64,000 bases of DNA from Metridium senile (Eukaryota > Cnidaria > Anthozoa > Actiniaria > Metridiidae), in assembly GCA_949775045.1 (NCBI GenBank), contig OX459104.1, positions 7,667,427-7,731,426 on the forward strand, written 5' to 3'. The notes under the pieces are model-generated. The model did not search any database. It saw only the letters and a list, made by a program, of their open reading frames with translations, and was not told where the DNA came from. The translations under genes were made by a program, and so were the position numbers. Shown here piece by piece: positions 54,720 to 64,000 of the stretch (its first letter is position 1; each line of letters begins with the position of its first letter).

Positions 54720-55893
54720 GCTATGAACCCACTTTGGTTTGCAGAATATATAATATTTTCATCATGACAAGATATGCCTCTACGAGGCTGACAGACTTAA
54801 CGCAGTCGGAAGAAAAGCCAGTCGAAGAAATATAATGGATACTTTCAATTATCGGATATGTTAAAAGTTATAGAGCATTATATATAGAATACAAACTGCT
54901 CAAACTCATTTAATGATTTAAATTTGATAAACAAACAAAGCATGTACAAGGATAAGTTAAACAATAGGCACGCGCCCAGACTAATTGTACAAACTCATTA
55001 TTATAATATTAGTGTTTGAAAAGTAAGAAGTTCTTCGTTCTCTTGTTATATCAGTAAGATTAGTAATTGCTCCAAAAACTAATCGCAAAAACTGTTTTAA
55101 AAGTTTTAACTTTAAGGTTAGTTAAAGTTTAATTAAGAAAAGCTAATAAAACCCGTTGAATTACTCAATGTTTACAAATGTACTTATTCAACCTTTAATT
55201 GACTATACCTAGTTACGATGTGTTATTGTTTAATTCGGCACACTTATTATTGTTTAAAAAGAAAGAACTGCGTAGTCTATTTTTGTTATATCAGTAAGGA
55301 ATATCTAACGCCATAATTTTGTTTGTTTATTTCTCGATTTATAGGCAAGCATTGCAATTTTACTTCAAAAACAAGAAATTCTTTTGTCTATGAACTAAAC
55401 AATAGATTTGCAGGTGGTGACGCGGCACGCGCCAAGACTGTAAAAACACATTATCATAATAAATATCACAAAAAAAAAAAAAGCTATTAAATGGCCGTCG
55501 TTCTCGTGTTCTATCAGTAAGAAATACTGATATAACACAATTTTTGTTTGTTGACTTCAATATCAAGCATTTCTTTTGTCAATGAACTAAACACAAAAGA
55601 TTTGCATTTGGTGACGCGCATGTTTGTAGTTAGAAAAACCGCTATTATTAAAGGAATTTTAAAAATGACGCTTAGGAGTTTTAGATATGAAGAATTTCTT
55701 TTGTTTAGCGAAATAGGACGCCACATTTAATCCTAGAGTCGAGAATTTCCTTTGTTCTGCAAAAGGACGCCGCGTCTTCTTTTGTTCGACGCATGCTTAG
55801 GAATTTGAAATATCAGGAATTTCCTTTGTTTCTCGGTCGCTCCGGCGGCTCCGCCGGAGCCTATTGTTGTAGAATCGGCATTCCATATCTACT

Positions 55894-57613
55894 ACTAGGG
55901 GCAGTGTTATTGCAGGAACATGAGAAAGGAGTGTGGAAAACTGTTTGTTATGCAAGCAAGAGCTTATCTGATGTCGAAAGAAGGTACTCGCAAACCGAAA
56001 AGGAGACGTTAGCTTTAGTCTGGTCAGTCGAGAGATTTCAAGTTTACCTCCTGGGTAGAGAGTTTGAGCTGGTCACCGACCATAAGCCTCTTGAAATCTA
56101 TTCGCCCAAGTCAAAGCCAAGTGCACGTATTGAGAGGTGGGTACTTCGATTACAGCCCTATCATTTCAATGTGATCTACAAACCTGGTAAGGAGAACATT
56201 GCTGACACTCTATCAAGATTGCCTCACAGGAGTGAGGGAAAGGACTTTGATGATACTGTGAATTATGTGAATTTCATAACTGTGAAAGCTGTTCCTAAGG
56301 CAATGACCGCAGCAGAAATTGAGAAAGTGGCCCTGAATGACAAAGAAATGGAGCAGTTAAGACAAGCTATTCAAACTGGAAGATGGGAAGGAACTGGATG
56401 TTCAGAGTATCTACATGTAGCCAATGAATTGTGTGTCGTGGGTGGCATAGTTATGAGAGGAACCCGTATGCTGATCCCAAAGAGTCTCAGAGCGACAGTG
56501 TTGACCATTGGACATGAAGGACACTTAGGCGTAGTAAGCATGAAACAGAGACTGCGTACTAAGGTGTGGTGGCCGAAGATGGAGAAAGATGTTGAGAAGT
56601 TTGTAAAGCACTGTGATGCATGTCAACTAGTGAGCAGGCCTGATCCTCCAAAACCTCTGGCAAGCACAGAGCTACCAGAAGGACCTTGGCGTGCAGTTGC
56701 AATTGATTACCTGGGACCGTTACCCTCAGGTGGGAACATACTAGTAGCTGTAGACCACTATAGCAGATACTACGAGACAGCAGTTGTAAGGACGATTACA
56801 TCTGAGAAGACAATAGAATGCTTGGAGGCCATATTTGCAAGGCATGGACTGCCCGAAGTAATCGTTAGTGATAATGGTCCAAACCTTGTCTCAGAGAAGT
56901 TTGAAGCATACATGACAGAAAATGGAATTAAGAATCGACGTGTAACTGCTCGATATGCCCAAGCAAATGGTGAAGTAGAAAGGCAGAATAGGTCAATTCT
57001 GAAACGATTGCAGTTGGCACAGGCAGAAGGGAAGCACTGGAGAAGAGAACTAGTCAGGTACATGGCTGCGTACACAACAACGCCTCACCAGACAACTGGA
57101 CAGACACCAGCATTCCTTCTGATTGGCCGACATCCAAGAACAAAGTTACCTGAACTGTCACAACCAGTGCTGGGTGATGAAGAAACAAGAGACAGAGACC
57201 AACTGATGAAATTCAAGAGCAAACAGTATGCAGATGCTGCAAGAAATGCCAAGATGAGTGAGGTAGAACAAGGTGATCTTGTACTCATGAAGCAAGATAA
57301 GAAAAACAAACTGACTACTACATTTGAACCTCATCTGTACAAGGTAAAGAATAAGAAAGGAAATCAAGTTGTTGTGTCTGATAGCGACAATCCCGCAAGG
57401 GTGTTATACAGAAACACAACTCAAGTTAAACGATATCAATCAGCTGATGAACAACCAAACAACCTAAGTGCTAAGCAAGAAGAAGATGTTACTCCTACTT
57501 CCATTGAGAATGACGCAGCAGATAACTCAGGAAGTACTGATACCCAAACCGAAGATGTATCAAGGCGTTATCCGCAGAGGATTCGCAAGGCACCAGGGGC
57601 CGGTTGTACGTAG
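55894..57613 (+). pseudogene. Gypsy RNase H remainder and integrase, 3' end altered by a MITE
   Basis: Residues are numbered from the ATG at 55,793, which lies inside the neighbouring element; retrotransposon coding starts around residue 35. RNase H continues with YASKSLSDVERRYSQTEKE and TDHKPLE. The integrase HHCC zinc domain (GHEGHLG..HCDACQ) is followed by a core with an intact DD35E triad: Asp305, Asp360, Glu396. The C-terminal GPY-like region precedes a Ser/Thr-rich tail. The last six codons and stop at 57,613 come from the MITE at 57,596. The ancestral frame seems to run on after the MITE to the TAA at 57,750. Confidence 0.88.
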
Positions 57614-57734
57614 CCTGGATAGCGCTATCCACCGGATAAATCCCTATCCAGCGGATAAAATCTATAAAAAACCTATGAAGTGGATAACTTTTATCCGCGG
57701 ATAGCACTATCCAGGCTACGTACAACTGGCCCCA
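57593..57734. mobile_element. 136-bp palindromic MITE in the 3' end of pol
   Basis: Arms GTTGTACGTAGCCTGGATAG and CTATCCAGGCTACGTACAAC enclose a smaller mirrored GGATAAA/TTTATCC region. A 3-bp CCA on each side (57,593-57,595 and 57,732-57,734) would fit a Harbinger-type target duplication with GGGGCC-like ends. The boundary is ambiguous by a few bases. Confidence 0.7.
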
Positions 57735-58512
57735 GATAGACTGAACCTTTAAGAGTGACTGTCAGGAAGAACCAGACAAATTCGAAATATCGTGGCAAAA
57801 GTCGATTCATCGATTTTGTTCATATTTTGTAGTTCGATACCCTATCATGTTATAAGCACTCCTGTGAACTTAGTTTTTAAAAATGTGTTTTCGTTTGGGA
57901 GAAATTTGAATTATTATGCGAGAAGGCAAATATGCTAATTCGACGACTCTGAAATAGAGACCACTCGGCGATCTCGTGCACAAAATACAAACAATATTTA
58001 ACCTTAAAAACCTAATAATCTTTAAATATGTTATCTCTATATGCCTCATAGCGTATTTCAGACTTGTAGCTTTAACGATGAATTTTTAGCAGAATTTTGT
58101 TCAGGACACAGTTTTCATGAGCTAAAAAATACCCTCAAAACAGCCGCGAATTAAACTATGTTCGATATAACGGAATAGTTTGATATTCACTGTGTGTGAA
58201 GTTAAGATAATTTGTTAAAACACTGCCGAAAAAAATTGCTAGGTTTTTATGTTTTAAAGTTGTTACAGTCGATCTAAGTTGCCTAAATTGGCTGTTTTTT
58301 TACGATCATTTTTGCATAATTAGCAACGATAATGAGCGTCAAAACAATAATACTATTTGCAACAATCTTGTATTAACCGTATTTAACATCAGCAATGAGT
58401 CAATTTGTTTTCCTTATTGTAGTTAGAACAATATTTATTCCAACTCGATATAAATCATGCATGTATTCTCGGGGTTTTGATGGTTTTGTAGCTTTTTGTT
58501 TATACAAATTAA

Positions 58513-59617
58513 AAGCAAGGAGCATTGCGTGATAACTGGTAAGATAATTATCATTCTCACGTGTACAAGGTGCTTGGCAGCATTCTAATACCGGTAATGT
58601 AATATTTTGATTTCGTATTCTACACATTTGCTATAGCTGCCATGATTATAAAGTGCTTACATCTACAAAGCATTCATGTATGTATAAAAGCAGCTCTAAT
58701 AATTAGAAAAATGTTTGTTCAAATTTATACAAATGATTTTTGTGATCATAAATCAAAAGAACAGTAAATCTCCTATAGACCCTTTCATAAGTCCCTAAGT
58801 GTTGTGTTTTCCGCCGTTGACGTCCAATTTAATATTTTTTTGTTGAAATTTTTACAATATTCAAGAAATTGAGTTGTACCTCTAATAAACGGTCACCCTA
58901 GGGACTTTTCAAAGTGGCCGCTCAATAGATGTTGGCCGATGAATAAAGGTTCGGCACAAATCTACATATAAAGGGTGGAAATGGCAGGGTACGTTACTTA
59001 TCGGTTATTTTAATAAATTTGTGTCTTCTAAATAAAAGAAAATACATTAATTTTGAGCATTGCTCTTTAGACTTTCTCAAAGTCCGGTTTTTTTCGTATT
59101 GGTTTCTCTCGTTTATCTCGTTTATCTTTTGTTTATCTAGTCGTTTAGCGACTCGTCAAAATAAAGTCGACTTGTAGCAAGTCTGCCAAATATTGCAATT
59201 AGAAACTGCATTATTTGTTTATATAAGCATCGCATTATTGCTAAAATAACGTACTACTCAAACCTGTGTTTCGTTTCTTACAAAAGATATAAAATAAAAC
59301 ATTTATACTGGAGTTTTTATCAGAAATAAGATCGGTCATTATCTTGTAAATTTCATTTTGTAGACTTTAAAGATGGGATAATAGACAATCTGCTCTCAAA
59401 GAACAACTACCGGTATATCTATCTTCTATCCAAAAACACTACTACTATTCTATTCTACTATTATATAAATTTGCTATATTGAAGGAATTGTGTTGTGAGT
59501 CTCATGCATTACATAATATTTTTTTCTGACTTCTATCAGATTCATTTTAGTATTTCAAAGGGCAGTATCTAAAAGTCTTGCCATATCTATTTTTAGTAAC
59601 ACTCGTACGAGGATATA
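58513..59617. other. Unique spacer of the TTAA-flanked element
   Basis: AT-rich DNA with no coding evidence on either strand and no recognised repeats. Confidence 0.5.
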
Positions 59618-60384
59618 AGGGGTGGACCATTAGAAGTTGGGGGAGGGGGGGTGGCAATTCCCAAAATAAAAAACGTGCAAGGCCAATGCGCCCAAAAAAA
59701 AAATCCTGCACAGAGCCAAGCGAAAAAAAAAAAAACGTGCAGAACCTTGAGGGGTAAAGAATAAATTTTAAAATCCGAGCCTGAGATTCTAGAAATATAT
59801 CAGCTCATGCATTTATTGAATTTAAAAATTCTAGACTCCGAGACTCAAAAGCACGAAAATCCGAGACTCCCGGGGAGACTTTAAGACATCAAAAACACGA
59901 AAATCCGAGACTTTGAGGCATCAAAAACACGAAAATCTGAGACTTTGAGGCATCAAAAACACGGAAATCCGAGACTTTGAGGCATCAAAAACCCGAAAAT
60001 CCGAGACTTTGAGACATCAAAAATACAAAAATCCGAGACTTAAGCTCTTTGTATCAGTATACAAAATATACCAAAACAAAATCGACCTCGGTGTGTTTAC
60101 CCGACAAAAAGTGAACAAATCGCCCGAAAGTAAAGAAAAAATCGCTGCGAAGTATCTGCGCGTTGTACCGGACAAATAAATAAAACGGAAAAACGGAGTT
60201 TGACCAAAACACAAACAGTTGTTTTCGCTTTGAATTTCAGAGAACACAATTCTGTGAAAAAAAAAAAACGTGCAAGACCTCTCTGGTCGAAAAAAAAATC
60301 TTGCACAACCCGTGTGGCGAAAAAAAATAACCTACACAAAAATATTGCCACCCCCCCTCCCCCAACTTCTAATGGTCCACCCCT
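59618..60384. mobile_element. MITE of the AGGGGTGGACCATT family, 767 bp
   Basis: The left end AGGGGTGGACCATTAGAAGT, then GGGGGAGGGGGGGTGGCAA, is mirrored at 60,345-60,384. The interior has five ~40-bp tandem units with CACGAAAATCCGAGACTTTG (59,850-60,045). It shares its terminal 14 bp with the element at 43,066. Confidence 0.8.
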
Positions 60385-61287
60385 AATTGGCTTTGTATAA
60401 ACAAAACGATCCGGATCAAAACCCCGAAAATACATGCATGATTTATATCGAGTTGGAATAAATATTGTTCTAAATACAAATTGACTCATTGCTGATGTTA
60501 AATACGGTTAATACAAGATTGTTGCAAATAGTATTATTGTTTTGACGCTCATTATCGTTGCTAATTATGCAAAAATGATCGTAAAAAAACAGCCAATTTA
60601 GGCAACTTAGATCGACTGTAACAACTTTAAAACATAAAAACCTAGCAATTTTTTTCGGCAGTGTTTTAACAAATTATCTTAACTTCACACACAGTGAATA
60701 TCAAACTATTCCGTTATATCGAACATAGTTTAATTCGCGGCTGTTTTGAGGGTATTTTTTAGCTCATGAAAACTGTGTCCTGAACAAAATTCTGCTAAAA
60801 ATTCATCGTTAAAGCTACAAGTCTGAAATACGCTATGAGGCATATAGAGATAACATATTTAAAGATTATTAGGTTTTTAAGGTTAAATATTGTTTGTATT
60901 TTGTGCACGAGATCGCCGAGTGGTCTCTATTTCAGAGTCGTCGAATTAGCATATTTGCCTTCTCGCATAATAATTCAAATTTCTCCCAAACGAAAACAAA
61001 TTTTTAAAAACTAAGTTCACAGGAGTTCTTTCAACATGATAGGGTATCGAACTGCAAAATATGAACAAAATCGATGAATCGACTTTTGCCACGATATGTC
61101 TGGTTCTTCCTGACAGTCACTCTTAAGGACTTTGAACATCAACGTTGATATTGAACATTTCAAAGAACTGTTTATATGAATTTGAGATATGTTATGTACC
61201 TTTATACTAAGGACTTTTAGGAACATTTTGTTTTGTACTCGTTTATAGTTATCCAGTAATTTAATTACTTATGAGTATTCACTCTTT

Positions 61288-61302
61288 AGAAGAAAAAAGG
61301 GA
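61288..61302 (+). other. Polypurine tract of the Gypsy element
   Basis: AGAAGAAAAAAGGGA lies directly before the 3' LTR, the standard place for plus-strand priming. Confidence 0.8.
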
Positions 61303-61432
61303 TGTAATGACGTAGCTATATCACGTGACTATATTGAAGCACACGCTCGAGTGGTAGCTTGTACCTCGGTGTGTTTGTGATTAAATTCAGTTCAGCCGAT
61401 CGTGTGGTTTCTGTATCTTTTAAGATATTACA
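61303..61432 (+). repeat. 3' LTR of the Gypsy element
   Basis: 130 bp, no difference from the 5' LTR seen by eye, which points to recent integration. Confidence 0.92.
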
Positions 61433-62530
61433 ATCACCATCATCACCACCATCACACATCGTCCCCGTCCTCATCACTATCTTCACAACGACCATCGTAA
61501 TCATCATAGTAATCATCATAATCATCATCACCATCATTATTATTATCACCATCATCATAATTATCATCATATTCATAATCCAACCATCATTATAATCATC
61601 ACAACCATTATAATCATCATCATCGCCATCATCATTATTATCGCGATCATCACTATCATCATAATCATCACCATCACAATAATCATCATCATTATTATCA
61701 CCATCATCACCATCATCATAATCATCACCATCATCATAATCATCATCATTATTATCGCCATCATCATCATAATCATCATCATTATTATCGCCATCATCAC
61801 CATCATCATAATCATTACCATCATAATAATCATCATCATTATTATCGCCATCATCACCATCATTATTATCATCATCATTATTATCGCCATCATCACCATC
61901 ATCATAATCATCACCATCATAATAATTATCATCATAATTATTATCGCCATCATCACCATCATCATAATCATCACCATCATAATAATAATCATCATCATTA
62001 TTATCGCCATCATCACCATCATCATAATCATCACCATCATAATAATTATCATCATAATTATTATCGCCATCATCACCATCATCATAATCATCACCATCAT
62101 AATAATAATCGTCATCATTATTATCGCCATCATCACCATCATCATAATCATTACCATCATAATAATAATCATCATCATTATTATCGCCATCATCACAGTC
62201 ATCATAGTCATCACCATCATAATAATAATCACCATCATTATTATCGCCATCATCACCATCATCATAATCATCACCATCATAATAATCATCACCATCATAA
62301 TAATCATCACCATCATAATAATCATCACCATCATAATAATCATCACCATCATTATTATCATCATCATTATTATCGCCATCATCATCATAATCATCACCAT
62401 CATAATAATCATCATCATTATTTACGCCATCACCATCATTATAATAATCATCATCATTATTATCCCCATCATCACCATCATCATAATCATCACCATCTTC
62501 ATCACCATTATCATCATCATCATCATTTAT
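61433..62530. repeat. ~1.1-kb (ATC/ATT) triplet microsatellite
   Basis: Continuation of the tract at 49,085-49,148. It shows higher-order units of ~60 bp (CATCATAATCATCACCATCA, then TAATAATAATCATC and TATTATCGCCATC). Long Met/Ile frames on the minus strand are artefacts. Confidence 0.95.
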
Positions 62531-64000
62531 TGCTGATCAATCATGTACCTTATACTTGCAAACAGACAAGAGTTGTCAGCTGGGACTATTCTACAAATGA
62601 TAGAATATTTTGACATTTTTAAACTGCAACACACCTAATAGCTGTCATTATAGTTGATAAACCACTATCCCACACATACCACCCATACCATATGATGATA
62701 ACATACATGCATTTACTATTACGGTTTACAATTGAGGAGGCATTTTCAAAAGCGAGCACCAAGTCACCGAAGTGTGGTACAGCTTAGAAGAAAATTGTCA
62801 ACATGCTATGCTAATGTAATATCATATTAGACAAACTGGCTCACTTAAAACCTGCCAATGTTTTTAATATAGCAATATATATAGCAACTCCGTGCTCACG
62901 TTTCAAGATGACACCCCCATTGTAAACCAGAACAGTATAGAAGTCTGTTTATACATTTCACTGATCATTCAGATATCTATGTGCTCAACTCTCAATAGCT
63001 GATATTATAGTTATATGCAAATGTTTTCACACAATGGATACAAGTTTTGGCTTTTGGGGTGCTCTCGGGCAAAAACAAAAACATGGTTCAAAAGCCTTGA
63101 CTTGAATTCATTGTTCAAAATAATTCGTATATAACCATAATAACAGCTATTCATGTGTTGATTTTAATACTTACCAAATCGTATCGAAATATTCATCTCC
63201 CAATAATTTAAGTCTTTCACTGCTACGAAAATGACATTTAATAATGTATCCTAGACTAAAAGCAAAGAAAAGTTTCATTTGAAAGTTCAAAACTGATGCA
63301 AATGCAGTGGTTAGACCTGCAGGTTAATGGTTAACGAATACCAGATCGCGAGCTACGTTTGTCTTTGACCTCATTTTGCCCGGGTTTAAACTAAGCAAAT
63401 GTGGTTCTGTTTTATATCAAAGTTTTTGCTATCTCATATAGTTTTTAATTCCTTTTCTAGGTTTTTGATTGGTTCCTTTTATAGATTTTTGTTGACGATT
63501 TTGTATGTGACGATGTGTTGAAATTTGAGGCCCGCCATACATCCCTTTGTACCAAATTATTATCAAAACTTGCAATTTGACCGGGATAGAAATTAGTCAA
63601 ACAGACTCAAACAACAATAAACATGGGCAAGATATATTAGTATTTCATATTCCGTTTCTAGGTTTTTTCATACTTTTGAAATATATAGAAGAGTATTTTG
63701 AACAAATTGTGTTGAAAACGCTTAAAATTGCCTGTTTAGCCGTGGATTTAGTGGGGGCGTGAGGATCAAGTTGCCCTTCAATGAGACCTTTTGTTAACAG
63801 TGAGTTTCATATATTAATATTTCTACACTCGTTCCCAGTCCATTCCTCAATTTTACAGTGCGTATATAGTACAACCATCAATATTTGTTATAAAATACCA
63901 CGTAATTCAAAAATCAGTGTGAATATCTCGATAAAAAATAAAATAGCTTGTAATTAAGCTCTATCGTATTGACTATTTGTCTGATCTGAAACAAAGAACA
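62531..64000. other. Non-coding stretch, probably intron of YOD1
   Basis: No YOD1 exon or other gene was recognised on either strand; in particular no OTU catalytic-Cys exon was seen. Short frames lack context. A weak A-box-like TGGTTAGACC at ~63,310 is not enough to call a SINE. Confidence 0.45.

Larger units (their letters stand above)
54083..55893. repeat. Right ~1.8-kb terminal inverted repeat
   Basis: Reverse complement of 51,586-53,394 with almost no visible differences; one is a 2-base length change in ATACATATATGG near 54,100. It ends with the 5'-AG terminus in inverted form at 55,893. Confidence 0.85.
51580..55899. mobile_element. Polinton/Maverick-like mini-element, 4,308 bp, with 1.8-kb inverted arms
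   Basis: The element spans 51,586-55,893, starts AGTAGATATGGAATGCCG and ends with the complement. It is bounded by a 6-bp target duplication ACTAGG at 51,580-51,585 and 55,894-55,899. A 6-bp duplication and 5'-AG ends are Polinton/Maverick hallmarks, but the element is far shorter than the usual 15-20 kb and lacks a visible polymerase, integrase, capsid or ATPase gene. Arms 51,586-~53,394 and ~54,083-55,893 look practically identical, which implies very recent insertion. It holds one zinc-finger gene per arm and one central gene. Dada-type elements also give 6-7-bp duplications and are the main alternative. Confidence 0.75.
57749..61126. mobile_element. 3.4-kb TTAA-flanked element with ~740-bp inverted arms
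   Basis: Ends GAGTGACTGTCAGGAAGAAC and complement, with TTAA at 57,749-57,752 and 61,123-61,126. The left arm to about 58,512 mirrors the right arm from about 60,388 at very high identity. The target TTAA overlaps the presumed stop codon of the Gypsy pol gene. The spacer has no transposase frame and contains the 767-bp MITE at 59,618. Confidence 0.85.
49144..61437 (+). mobile_element. Ty3/Gypsy LTR retrotransposon broken by three later insertions
   Basis: LTRs of 130 bp at 49,149-49,278 and 61,303-61,432, starting TG and ending CA, look identical by eye. The 5-bp target duplication ATCAC lies at 49,144-49,148 and 61,433-61,437, though in repeat context. Without insertions the element would be about 4.5 kb. 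Order: LTR, primer-binding site, gag, protease, RT, RNase H, integrase, polypurine tract, LTR. Inserted pieces lie at 51,586-55,893, 57,596-57,731 and 57,753-61,122. The copy is dead: gag is frameshifted, pol is split, and an RT catalytic Asp is replaced. Confidence 0.92.

Noticed and set aside
60097..60489. 130-codon minus-strand frame through the 59,618 MITE
   Set aside because: It crosses the MITE boundary and G-run, and the Phe-rich runs come from A-tracts.
61573..62418. 281-codon Met/Ile-rich minus-strand frame
   Set aside because: Translation of the ATC/ATT microsatellite.

Overview
The window is nuclear DNA of an animal, most likely a cnidarian. The evidence is AT-rich sequence, GT-AG introns, recognisable metazoan exons (the 3' end of YOD1), a CR1/L2-type LINE, a Ty3/Gypsy retrotransposon, many palindromic MITE-like elements and long microsatellites. 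The cnidarian placement is inference from the mix of elements and the gene architecture; no species is claimed.

Layout. 1-8.5 kb: diverged copies of a ~2 kb unclassified repeat, interrupted by a TA-flanked MITE, a 315-bp element with a 7-bp target duplication and a truncated LINE. 8.5-12.2 kb: no gene seen; possible promoter near 11.9 kb. 12,218-28,918: one giant uninterrupted reading frame of 5,566 codons. It has about 129 near-identical 33-residue ankyrin repeats, a diverged ankyrin/linker region, a protein kinase domain with all key motifs, and an IRE1/RNase L-type KEN endoribonuclease domain. Domain order matches RNase L, but the ankyrin part is about 14 times larger. 28.8-34.3 kb: tandemly duplicated 3' flank of that gene, full of TTCA repeats, MITEs and a 675-bp TA-flanked element. 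34.3-41.3 kb: a candidate small spliced gene, foldback elements, a 56-bp palindromic minisatellite, and a 205-codon two-TM membrane protein gene. 41.4-46.2 kb: a 4.8-kb element with ~1-kb inverted arms and TTAA flanks. 46.6-48.2 kb: last three exons of YOD1 (OTU deubiquitinase) on the minus strand, with introns made almost wholly of triplet microsatellite. 49.1-61.4 kb: a Ty3/Gypsy element with 130-bp LTRs that look identical, broken by three insertions: a 4.3-kb Polinton-like mini-element with 1.8-kb inverted arms, a 136-bp palindromic MITE and a 3.4-kb TTAA-flanked inverted-repeat element. This nest lies in a CAT microsatellite, probably inside a YOD1 intron whose upstream exons are beyond the window. 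61.4-64 kb: microsatellite and featureless DNA.

Two items stand out. One is the giant ankyrin-kinase-KEN gene, a possible RNase L-like stress or antiviral effector whose sensor array is being reshaped by unequal exchange. The other is the Polinton-like mini-element, which carries the same C2H2 zinc-finger gene in both inverted arms and a single acidic-protein gene in its centre. The remaining genes are not visibly connected in function.
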